Shown here: positions 33,770 to 45,036 of the stretch, piece after piece
Position numbering within the stretch: position 1 is the stretch's first letter
Layout: every line of letters starts with the position of its first letter
Assembly: GCF_016545825.1 (NCBI RefSeq)
Contig: NC_052614.1
Location: 30,405,669-30,469,668, forward strand
Length of the DNA stretch: 64,000 bases
Origin: Eucalyptus grandis
Lineage: Eukaryota > Streptophyta > Magnoliopsida > Myrtales > Myrtaceae
Direction of reading: 5' to 3'
Notes under the pieces: model-generated
Told to the model about the DNA's origin: nothing
Databases searched by the model: none
Seen by the model: the letters and a program-made list of their open reading frames with translations, nothing else
Position numbers and translations under genes: made by a program

Positions 33770-36700
33770 CTAATTTACATTGGTAAGCTCGACGTCTACC
33801 GCTCTCTGACGGCACCCTTCCTCTACACGATCGGGAAGTCCTTGCTCATTGGTCAAGACGTCGTTGTTTTGGCTGGAGTCGCTCGACAGAATTTGAGGGA
33901 AATGAGTGTTTTCTAAAGTTTCAACAGCTGCAATCTCATTGCCGCCATCATTCATAACTCCATCCCTAAATCTGCCCTTCCTAAAAGTATGGGAATTGGC
34001 ATCTCTTTGGTGAAATCTTCTTCCTAATTCAACAGTCTTCTCCCACAATGAACCCGAAGAACTTGTTACTTCCTGCCAATTTCTTTTAATGAACATAACC
34101 ATGAAAATGAGGAGAGCAGAAATCGCAGCAGCTCCAGCAATCAGAAATAGACCCCAAAAACTGTCAAAACCTAGGCTGTCGGATGAAACCGAGGAATTTG
34201 AATTCTGGCAGTTGGTTTTGGATGTAAGCCACGCATTTTCAATTTCTGTCGTTTGAAGCCCTTCAGTCACATTTAGGATTGCTCGCGAAATATCAGGTAC
34301 CAGTGGAGACCCTTTAGGGAAAACCTGAAAACCGAAAAGAGCTGAACATGAGATTTTTTTCAATCAAAGTATTAATTACTAAACCTAATAATTGCAAATT
34401 TGGAGGGTTTCCTCTTTTAGCTAGAATTGAGGGATCGAGGACTGTACAAAGCCAAATCCAGCAGTTTTGAATGCTGGAATCATGGTATATTTGTTGCAAT
34501 ATTCTAAAAGTATAAGTTTAAGGTAGGGCATTTCATGGAATGCTGCTGCAATTCCGCCTTTTGCACTTCCATTGGAAAGAAGCGCATCACATTCTTCAGG
34601 AGACTGATAAGATATAAGTCTTGAATCATCGAATTTCATTTGCTTTAGCATTCCATAAGCAAAAGAGCCATGTTGGTAACCCATGTTTTTTCCACTTTTT
34701 AGGAGTTGATCCACATCAGTCACAGTTGGTTGAAGATTTTGCACCACCAAGAGAGAGCTCAAGCTTGCCGTATAACTTTGCGTTAGTATAAGTACCACAA
34801 AAACCCACACAATCACAACAAATCGTGCTAAGTTGCTAAGCACTTTCTCCCCTGCAATCCAAATTAAGGCTAACTACATAAATTCTCCTACAAAAATATG
34901 TGAATTTCAATGTTTGATTTATCTATTAAAGTGAAAGGTGATTACTTTGTGCAAAGACCACGGTTGAAAAGGAGAACCAAAAGCTCGTGCCAACTTGATG
35001 CGTGGCTGGACCCCTGAAGTCTTCGTTAATCCGATGTTCAAGCGTCCATACAACCAATGCTATAAACACAAAGAAGCATACAGTGGTTAGCCAAAGGCCC
35101 CAAGTGAGCGGCTTTAAGAAAACCCAAGCCTTCTTGCTTGTGTTGTCCTTGTATGGCACGAGCATTGCACCCCCCGATTCGGTGTATGGTAAGGTGAAAT
35201 CCACATACAATTATCTGTTTGCTATGATTGTTGTATCACCCACCACTGCATCATAATTATGTTTCAACAAAAGGAACGGAAATGTTTTCTTTGTCAACAA
35301 CATTATAGCATAGTAATTTTCAATATGTATTCCAACAAAATGAAGCACTTGCAATGAGCTCACCTGGTAAAATACTTGATCGATCATGTCATTGTAACTA
35401 CCAGCACTACTTCCATTAGGCGAGGCAAATGGAATAAGGTCATAAGCCACGGAATAAAGCAATTTTTCTATGACGGCTTGAAAGATGTCAATACAATAGC
35501 CAGTGACTTGGGATGTGTTTGTGCTAGGATCTCGAGTCACCTTCACGAATTGATTAAAACCATTCTTCACGGGAACTAAGATTTTCAACCTCTTTCCATT
35601 TGTGGGAATCTCCCAACCCTTAGGAACAGAGGTTGAATCTCCCGGCCATATTATTGATTTGAGATTACTTTTCAAAGTGGAATATTTGCTTGTGTTGACT
35701 TAACTCAAATCTCTTTGCAGCCCATTGTCTAGCGTCCAAAACCCAATCCCTCTTGCTGCATTTCCATTGATATTGACAATCTGGAACGCTGATGATTCTA
35801 GTTGCCCATCAACTAGGCCAAAATTTCCAGCAAGGCCGGTAAATGTCGTAGTGGCTAGTTCTTGGAGAAGTTTATTACCATTTTGAGATATCCCAATATT
35901 GTCGAGGTTTGTCGCACCTGTTGAAGCCTTCAACATCTGGAAGGTAGAATTGGCCGCACCCATTTCCTCGACAGCCATTGCTAGAGCCCGAGCAGCGTCA
36001 TAAGCCCTATACCCGAAAATATTCAACGTAGGATTAAGGATGGATGGATTGTCTTGTTGGAATTTCATCTTCCATCGGACCATGAAATTGTGCAGGTTTG
36101 GCGTATCTGGGATATAAGTCTTTATGCCTAGTACTCCTTGCATCGAGCTAGCGACAACAGATGAATCCACAGAACTTAATAGGTCAGTGATTCCATTAGT
36201 CAAGATCCACACATAACCTTCGCTCATCATTCCCACCTCTTTTGCTTTGGCCAACAGTCGAGAACCGAGGGCAGGTAACATGTGCACGATGAACACCCAC
36301 GTTTGCATCATCATTAACTTGTAGAGTTCCTGTAGGATTTGATCGTCCGTGGCCGAAGGAGAAATAAGACTCCTATAGGAAACTCGCGTGACGACTTGTT
36401 CCAAAGCATCTGCAAGAGAAGGTATGATGCCTTCTCCAAATTGATTGTCCACATATATGAGGACCAATTCTTTCCAGCCAAAAGCTTGGATGACCGCACT
36501 TATGGCATTCACTTGGGACCAGTCATTTTGTGTGGCTCTAATGAAGTAAGGACTCCGAATCGAACTGAGGGATGGACTAGTAGCAGAGAAAGAGATGATG
36601 GGCACATGAGACTTGTTTCCAAGGTCAATGATGAAGTCTGCTTGCAAGGAAGCTTCAGGGCCTATTATGGCTTGGACTTGCTTATTCTTTATCAAATCGA

Positions 36701-39156
36701 GTGCTGCAAGGGTGAACCAGAAAGACGGTGTAACAATACGGCAGATTATGGAAATTCGTATTGGGAAAGGCATAAAATCGATCAGAAAAGTCAATGAAAA
36801 CTTGATGCAGTATTATAGCAGTAGAAATATATAAGAAAAGGAAAATAGGAGTTTGAAGTTGTCAAAGAAATTGTAGTTGATATTATTTAAAGATACAATC
36901 CTTTGACCGTATTGTAGGCATTTGGTTGTCGCCTTTAGAACAAAATAAAAAAATAAAAATAAAAAAGTGCATAAATTGGCTCAGAACGATTAAGTTGATT
37001 CTTCTCTATTGATGAGTTGACCTCTCTACCTCATGGCATAAAAAAATTGCACTCTAGAATCCAAGCCTCACATTTCAATTCTATGGCTTTTGTGAAATCA
37101 GACCTTTTTTATGCTGTATTATATATGGATTCTCTCAACATTCATATTAAACAGCTTTCATGTCTCAAAAATTATTTGATCGATCTTGAAACTAAAATAT
37201 TTTTTTATTTCTCTATTAATAATACAACTTCTATAGAATTAATTAATCACTGACTCAACTAAGCATGACTCGTTATTATAATATTTGGTTCAAAGAAATA
37301 ATTGGCACAATCATGTAGAGATATCTACCCCATCAATAATCTCCCAAAAAAGAATTTGAAACCGTCTCTATCAATCGTCCGCTCTAAAATGACTACTTTC
37401 TAATTTGAAAGGCAAAATAGTCTTATGCACTTTTCCGAAAAATGTTGGTATGTAACGTGCATCTTTCACGAGACATTTGTAACAAGATTCATTTATCATT
37501 TACATGCAAACATAACTTTGTAGAGTTATGCTACATTTATAGCAGGTCAAGAGTCTTGAGAGAGCTACATATTCATCAAAGTCGTACAAAAATAAACAGA
37601 AGAGTTAAGACCCCATAAACACGTTCAAATTTTGACTTCAACTCGATCAATTCTATCCAAGTCGCCTTCTTTTGGCTAGTGGCTTACCTGCCAGTGGTCC
37701 ATTGGCGATTTTTCATAATGACTTAAACAACGACAGTCTTTTGTTTGAGGATCGTTTTTTTAATGATCCTATTCACAAAACAATAATCTTTCGGTAATGT
37801 TAGGGACAGCTAAATGATTTGGCAATAAGAACTTATTTTCAAAGTAGATGATGATTGGCCCGGTTTAATTCAAGAACGACATTTTTCAAAACAAGTTCTA
37901 AGATACATCTTTCGTTATCTACATTTCTTTGCATATTATCTTGTCACGGGGCAAAGTAATCTTTTATATATTCTCCACGCGAAAAGGCTTAAAAAATTTG
38001 TGGAATTCACGTCGAAAGACAAAAATAGTTTTTTCCCTTTTAACTTATGGAGCGAAACATCATCCTTTTGGACATTTCGACTTTGTCATTCGTAGAAGTT
38101 CCAGTAGTACTATTTCAAAGGTGCTGCACCCCAAAACACAAAACCCCATGAAAAAAGTTATAGCAGATTAGAGATTTTCGATTTGTTTCCATTGTATCAT
38201 AGCAATATCATTTCCGGTTTTAGCTTTCTGAAAGGTATACTCCAAGGAAGGAATAAATAAATTAAATTGTTCCACGGTCAAATGTTACGCTCGGAGACTA
38301 TGAATCCTCTCAAGCTAAGCGGTCAAGCTGTCAGTCCAATATGACTGCAAGACTCGGGGGATTATATTGACATATTTCTAACTTCGAGACCCTCCTCATT
38401 CCCATTGTGAAAGAGATCGAATGGAATCTTAAGTACCAACTTGATGTTATCTTTGATTTACAACCGACTTGAAAATAATGCTCGAAGATTTAACTGAGAA
38501 CTCTTTTGAAATTTCATATAAATAGAATCTGAAATGTCCATGTTATTGGCAAATACGTCATTACGAACATTAATTGGTTTTATCTTGCATAATACAAATA
38601 GTTGCATAAAATACTTTATCCTCTACGACAGGATGTGTATTAAACCAAAACCAAACCACTTCCAAGTTCAAACAGAGATTAAACCCATAAATATTCGGTA
38701 AAAAGAAAGATTAATCAAACAAACTTCCACACGATCAATAGAAGTACAAAAAAATCCAAAAAGTGATGCCGTCATATAATTCTGGACGAGCAGCATGAGC
38801 AGTTAGTGCATTAGCGAGAGAGAGAGAGAGAGAGAGAGAGAACCTGCAGCAGCAGCAGCAACCTCATCTTGTTTGGAATCTCTAACGTTGAGGACGAGCC
38901 TGGTCTTGTAGGACGGGTTTGAACTATAAAAGTCAGAGAGAGACATTTTAATGCAGCTCAATCCCATCTTACCCACCCACTTCTCCAGATCAAGTACCAC
39001 CCCAACGTTCACCGGGATCGTTGTTGCATTGTTGCTGTTACTGCTTTGCGCCACAGCGACCCAAGGGCCTTCACAGAAGGTCGTGAGGATTGCGAAAAAG
39101 GAGAGAGTCATAAAGAGGAGCTTTTCAGCATCGAAGGAAATTCTTGCTGGAAACAT
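33770..39156 (-). pseudogene. Glutamate receptor-like (GLR clade II) gene, copy B; two nonsense codons
   Basis: Plant ligand-gated cation channel. Exons on -: 39156-38844 (313 nt), 36703-34946 (1758), 34851-34448 (404) and 34324-33770 (555). They sum to 3030 nt, exactly 1009 codons plus stop, with phases 1, 1 and 0 and GT-AG introns. Order: signal peptide (about 1-32), amino-terminal ligand-like domain (IIGPEAS...SHVPIISFSATSPSL), S1 (RLKILVPVKNGF), M1 (about 638-659), pore (676-690), M3 with SYTASL (716-721), S2 (GFGFVFPKGSPL), M4 (about 882-904) and tail. Two Ser codons are TAA: codon 439 (35700-35702) and codon 602 (35211-35213). Copy A has TCA at both places. Both changes are C to A. Everything else is in frame, so this is either a recently inactivated gene or a locus where those two sites deserve checking. 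Confidence 0.9.
36704..38843 (-). other. Intron 1 of GLR copy B
   Basis: 2.1 kb, opening GT and then a CT microsatellite slightly longer than in copy A. The remainder is collinear with intron 1 of copy A. No conserved coding frame. Confidence 0.8.
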
Positions 39157-39242
39157 TGGAAAGTGTCTTACGAAAAGGCAAGTGTGAGTTTGTAAGAGAG
39201 GAGAAAGAAAGATACTCTGAGGACATGCTGACGCTGAAGATG

Positions 39243-39250
39243 TATTTATA
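39243..39250 (-). promoter_or_regulatory. Putative TATA box, GLR copy B
   Basis: TATAAATA on -, about 90 nt upstream of ATG 39156, conserved with copy A. Confidence 0.55.
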
Positions 39251-39256
39251 TTGTGG

Positions 39257-40491
39257 TAGAGCTTTGAAAAGTAAGAGATGCATTGACAGCTTCCATTCAA
39301 GGATTGCTCGACGTGGGCGGGACCCATCTGGGATAGCTCGACCTCCGGCGGTACCAACACTTCATCTTTTCTTTTTCCCAAGCTATTATTTAGTATAAAG
39401 AATATCATAAATTCTTTAACCCCAAGATATAAGATTCAATGTAGAAATCTAATGAGCTCACCAAATTGGTATTACAGGCCCAGCAGAACCTTCTAAATAA
39501 ATAATTTAGGGCCTCCTTACGAGTTTCGTCATATTGGACGCTCCAGAAAATCTTTAGGACCCACTTTTGATATAAAACCAGTAAACCCTTGTCTCATATA
39601 GCTAGTAAGAACATATAGATCAAGCTCATTTAGATCGTTGATCATGTTGGTCCCAAGGTATGACCCAAATAATTAATGTTTCAGTGATATTGGTGGAGAT
39701 GATTTACAGCCATTCAATAGCTTCTCCTTAGAGAAAAAATATATTGCATGGTCCAATAGAACATGCAAACTAAGTTCATCTAGACCCTTGGTCACATGAC
39801 TTTTGTGTTCAAACCAATTAATTAATAAATCATATAACATTATAACATATTATGTACCAATTGTGCAATAACTATTTTTTTTTTTTTATCTTAGGGGATA
39901 AAAAAGTGTGACATGTATACACCTATAGGTAAGCCTAAGAATTCCACATGAGACGGTCTAGTTTGCTGTTTGCTCTGTCTTATTTTTTCTGAACCCCAGA
40001 GAAAGGTCATTGTTTGCGGGAGTAGGACATCTTTGATTAAACGTAGAAATTTGTCTTTATCCACCTCGTTTACCTTGACCAATTCAACGATAAAACCACA
40101 CACGGCCATTTTCAACCCTCATGATTAATTACTCCCCCACCGACCGACGCAAACCTGCTTGAATTCAATCATCAAGTCCCCAGAGACCAGTCATACGGTA
40201 GATTCAATTGGTACGTCAAGTTGTACTTTTTTATAACTCAACACACTACTCAAGCTGAAGTTGAAGAGATAACTCGGATACATCGTATTGAATGGAAACC
40301 TTTGAGCTTAGAAAAAGAAACAAAAAGTAAAAAATTCGAAAGCAGATGACGAAGTAGGTCTAGATCCAAACTTTATCACCTAATTACTCCGAGAATCACT
40401 AAGAATGAAACCCACGTATGATTATGGCTTAACAACATAGTAAGCTTGTCGAATCTTAGTGCAGATTAAGGAATTTTACTGCTACTACTAT

Positions 40492-40542
<51 letters not shown>

Positions 40543-41708
40543 CATCATCATCATCATCATCATCGTTATTGTTGTTGTTATTTGCTATTATTATTATTAT
40601 TAGTATTAGTATTATTTTTATTACTACTATCATCATCATCAGTAAAATTGGTTTCTATTGCATGTTGAGTGATATTTGAGAGTTTCAAGAAATTGCGTGT
40701 GCATTAAAGTCAAACCTATTGACTTGGATTTCTCCCAATATTGTAATTGCTATATTGAGAATTGCGTTGTTCCGTATCCACCTAGCTTGGTAGGAACACA
40801 GACGGAGCCATTGATGACCAAAATGCAACCATTGATTGGGTACGCTGCAAGCTAGGGTATTATGTCAACATATTTTGAGTGTATGTATGTGCGCGCGTAC
40901 AATTTTGTATTTATAGATATATATATATATCTATATAATATAACATTGACCCAGCAATTAATTCACAAATTATATAAAAAAATCATAAAGAGTGAAAACT
41001 TAATTTAGGAGAAGCTAAATAATTGGCCTCTTGGCTTTAGATACAAATCAGTAGAATAAGATTCTTAATATATTTAGAAGGAGAGCTTAATCGTATCTAA
41101 ATGTGATGGATGGTGACGAGAGTGCGGATTCTCTCTATCGATTAACTCATTTTGCATGTGAAAGCACCAGGTCATTACTTGCGAAGGAGTTTTTTGTTTA
41201 TATCATTATTAGCCTTTGGTAAGCAGTATAATTATATGATTAAATAATGACTTAGAAATTAATTAGCTCTAGTCAAATAGCTCTGTTCATATGCGGAGGC
41301 ATTAACTGATTCTTAATGTACCATCCAATCTCGTCCATTGGATTCTATCTTAATTATTAAACAGGAAATTTTGTCGAATGGGCCAATTGTACGAGTCATG
41401 TGGTAGACAACTAGAAAAATTTTCACGGGAAAATCTGTATCTTTTATGGAACTCAACAAGAATATTGAGTCCGAACAACAACTATCTAGTTGATACAATA
41501 GTCAAAGTCATATGATGGCTGTTATAGACTGGATGAATATTTAGAAACTAGTCCAAACTTTCTGGCTTTCACAGGTTTCCTTTTCATTTCGTTGTCCACA
41601 TGCTTGAGTAGTATAAATAAAATAATAGTAAAAAAAATGAAGAATAGAAAAACATAGTGCCCGTGATTCGCGGGAATGTTCTAGGCCGTTTGATTTGGGG
41701 TTCTACAC
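39257..41708. other. Upstream flank of GLR copy B
   Basis: Noncoding duplicate of 12211-14977, lacking about 780 bp near its start and gaining about 490 bp at 40170-40657. It ends near 41708, after which the two units are unrelated. No gene is seen. Confidence 0.55.
40170..40657. repeat. Copy B-specific insertion with triplet microsatellites
   Basis: Absent from copy A, which reads straight from GAATTCAA to TTGCATGTTG. It contains TAA/ATA repeats (40491-40542), CAT repeats (40543-40564) and a run of further triplets to about 40640. No clear target duplication or inverted ends. The ORF translating to poly-Asn/His is a microsatellite artefact. Confidence 0.75.
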
Positions 41709-41794
41709 CACAAATCGCATCCCCATCACAGTCAACACATTACAGCCTAATTTTAGATCTAACTAGTATTATAACGGCCTTGACATGCATGATT

Positions 41795-41988
41795 TTTTTT
41801 TGTCAGTCCTACTTATTCCTACTCTACACTCACGCTTTACTTTTGCCATACATCTTGCAGGCATGGGAGTCGAAACCCACTGAAATTTACGCGTCCCCAT
41901 CCCATCCCCCCCGAAAATGTGGAGATTTGAACCCTCATCCCCCTTCCATGTTGGAAGGACGGCCATTGGGACAAATCCCAGTGGTTAC
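41795..41988 (-). mobile_element. tRNA-derived SINE with 14-bp target duplication
   Basis: About 194 bp on -, flanked by TGACATGCATGATT on both sides (41781-41794, 41989-42002). An A-tail (a T run on +) abuts the left repeat. A pol III B-box-like GGGTTCAAATCTCC lies about 60-70 nt from its 5' end. A-tail, internal B box, long perfect TSD and lack of ORF define a SINE. Confidence 0.8.
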
Positions 41989-42002
41989 TGACATGCATGA
42001 TT

Positions 42003-42960
42003 ACTAGCGACATTTTGGCAGCACGGCAATGTATCATATAACTCAAGATCTTATTTCAACATTATAATGGTCTTGGAACATGCGTTTTTTTTTAACTATT
42101 TGAATAGGCAACATAATGGCGTAGCGTAGGCTTTCAAGCTTAACTTTTGCATTCCAAGGGCTTAAGAAATTGTGGTAAGTCTACTCAAATGGCAACATAA
42201 TGACGTATTCTATATGTTATGATTCTAGATAGACATTACGATGTCTTGGCATGCATTTCTATTGAAAAATGAAAACAAGGATTGAAACTTATCTAAAAGC
42301 GCGAGAAGTTTCGGTACAGAAGAACACGCGAACACCAGGGAATCACGAGGACCGAACTCAATTTGAGAGAATTTCAAGGGCAAAAGGATGAGGGAGAGAC
42401 TCACCATCGCTGAAGATAAGGCATGGCTGCCTTGAGATGAGGGCAGGCACACTTTTGTCGACATGTGCCCGCCTCGTCTCGAGGCCGGCATGCCTCGGTC
42501 AAACTCACTCTTTCCGAGCTCGCATACCCTCTGTCCGAGATTGATTCGTGCGACTTTTGCACTTCCAGAGTGTTTTGAGACGACCTTTCCAATGAGCCCA
42601 ATATTGCTCGGTGGAGTCGTGAAATCACGGACCCGAGATTTCAATTTATATCGGGTTTTAGGCTTGGTTCTGTAAACTAAGCATCGTTTCAAAGACTCCT
42701 CATTTTAAAAGTCATCATTGACCATAACTTAGGGGTATGGAAAGTTCCGTCCGATTTTGATACCTTTACGTACAGTTTCGGGCTTTGAGACCCTTTTCAA
42801 GTTTCGGAAGGTACAACCGAAATTTGACTGGCGATGACTTCCTCATCCAACACCCGTTCGGAATGCTTGCGATCGTGACTTTGAGGATGTGGAATCAAAA
42901 TCGGGAAATGGCAAATTTACATGATATTGCCTTCGAGACTTCCTCGAGCGATGGGTTGCT
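42003..42960. other. Gene-free stretch
   Basis: The ORFs on both strands around 42225-42692 overlap each other and match no family I recognise. Possibly decayed retroelement sequence. Confidence 0.35.
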
Positions 42961-42969
42961 TTGACGGAA

Positions 42970-43168
42970 TTTTTTTTTTTTGGTAATCGAGAACTGTCGA
43001 ACGTCGTGCAAACACTATTTAAACGTCGTACCTCGGGGGAATCTGGCCCAAGAACCCACCGCGGGGCCTCTCACTTAAATCACAATAGCAACGTGAGGAT
43101 TCGAACTTTCGACCGCATCAAAGCAGGTGAGAATGAATACCAACGCGGCTGACCACGGGTGGGTGCTA
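42970..43168 (-). mobile_element. Second tRNA-derived SINE
   Basis: On -, starting TAGCACCCACCCGTGGTCAG near 43168 and ending in an A-tail (T run on + at 42969-42980). It has a B-box-like AAAGTTCGAATCCTC. An imperfect target duplication, TGACGGAATT / TGATGGAAATT, flanks it. About 200 bp, no ORF. Confidence 0.62.
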
Positions 43169-44875
43169 TGATGGAAATTCTTCTTTGATTTAGGCAATTA
43201 TTTTTCAAAGAGGGTGATTCCCTTTTGTGGCGACACACTCGCCTTTTCAGCGGTAGTAGAAGGCAATTCCTACGGGACTTTCCATGAAAGCAATGTAGTG
43301 ACTTTCTCGCTATGAAAGTAATGTAGTGACTTTCTTGCTAAGATTCGGCTTCGATCTATCCGATAGAAGCATTCGCATCTGCCATTATTAAACCCTGCTT
43401 GCCAAGTTTAACTTGAAGTTTTGCACGAAAACCTATGAAGTTTTCGAATCAACCTCTTTTACACCCCTAAGTTGCATTGCTAGACTCAACGGATTTAGTA
43501 TACAAAAAGTATTGCATGGGGCATAATTCATGAAGGCATAACCCAATTAGCTCTATTGCTTTCGGGAAACAATTCAGGAAGCAATTCGGCGAGGAAATGT
43601 TAAGTTTATTGATGACAAGGACAAGGAAAAATGGAAGTCGACACCGACCCTTTTTCTCAAAGTGGTCCGTTTTGCATTGGCTATATTTGAAGACAGAACA
43701 AGTTGTGCTAACGATGTTGACAGGATATCGAAGCAGGCACCTATATTGAGGTAGGAGGAATTTGTAAGTGAGATGGCAGTTTGGTCAAGGTAGAAAGGTT
43801 AGTTACCAACCACTCCCCACACCTACACATGAGGCTTATAGGCCAAGCATATTCGACCGAGTTAGTTTCTTGAAGAAAGGCCCTGATGAGAAAGAAGTTC
43901 CTCAAGCAGCGGTATGAAGAGGGTAACTCTAATGGAGAGTATGTTTTCTATGTGATCTACTCGGTCTCCAATGGTTTTGGACCTCTCTCATCACAAAACT
44001 AGTTCAAAGAATGAGGTATTTCCTCATATTTATGAACCAACCACCAGCCCATTACACAATTAATGTGGAGCGATCTCAACACTCTTTAACATCGACATCA
44101 AAAGATACCCTAACTTTCAACTCACTTTCAGATTTTTCACCTTACCTTTTTGTAAAGTATGAAAGTTGAACCCCATATTTGAAACTAAACCGTGCCTACC
44201 CCCGACCCCCTTGAGAAGCATATGGGAAAAGTAACCACCGAGGCACAATTGTCAAAGTCTCCGCATTGACGAGCCCTAAATGACATCGAGGATATTTTCC
44301 TACAGGATGTAAAGAAAGAGGAAGATATCCAGACAAACGAATCAGGACTTTTGGCGAAAGGCCAGAGCCCATGGGCTTTTCTAGGCAAGTGACGGAAATT
44401 CACACTGCTCTCTCTTGTAATCCTCATGTCCTCTTGCCCATTTAGTTAACTTTTGAAATTTCTCCAAACCAAGAGCAAAATCACTTTCTTTTCACTTCAA
44501 TTTTTCCTCAAATCCAAACTATTTCCCCAAATCCATTCATTTTCAACCCCAAACCCTTAAACCCTAGGTTTCACCAAAATCCTCCCTTTCCTCCAAAACT
44601 TTCGATTAAAAGAGTCAAAGTGCGTTAGCCGCAAGATTTAAATTAATCAAGAAGCAAAGAACAAAATAGATCCGATAAGAGATGTTTTAGAGGCAAAGCT
44701 TATATTTTTCTACTAAATAGGTAACTCGAATGATTGCCTTTCTTATTCATCATTTATCTGACATCAACATCCCTTTCATATCAAGCATTTATCTTAGCAT
44801 ACGCCAGACTTAGTTGGCTGTGGGAGAGCTCCCTAAGGACTATTCGAGAAATCTAATATTTGTGCTGAAATTTCA
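43169..44875. other. Gene-free stretch with a local tandem repeat
   Basis: A 28-31 bp unit, ATGAAAGCAATGTAGTGACT and following, is repeated twice at about 43286-43342. Around 44560 a telo-box-like AAACCCTTAAACCCTAG sits in a pyrimidine-rich stretch typical of plant 5' leaders, but no gene follows that I can support. Confidence 0.4.
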
Positions 44876-44879
44876 ATGC

Positions 44880-45036
44880 AGTTCCCTGCAACATTGCTTT
44901 TGTGTATGACCATGATGTTCGATTTGCTAGTTGTTCTAGCGGATCCACAGGGGTCACCACACCCTGGGACTTTCCTTGTGTGTGTGTCAGACATAAAGTG
45001 CAAGTTCGATACTCTATACCATTAAAAAAAAAAATC
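44880..45036 (+). mobile_element. SINE-like insertion
   Basis: tRNA-like B-box candidate GATGTTCGATTTGC near 44918, a GT-rich body (TTGTGTGTGTGTCAG) and a run of A at about 45025-45035. I could not find a target duplication, so the call is tentative. Confidence 0.45.

Noticed and set aside
40459..40668. ORF encoding poly-Asn and poly-His
   Set aside because: Direct translation of triplet microsatellites that are absent from the duplicate copy.
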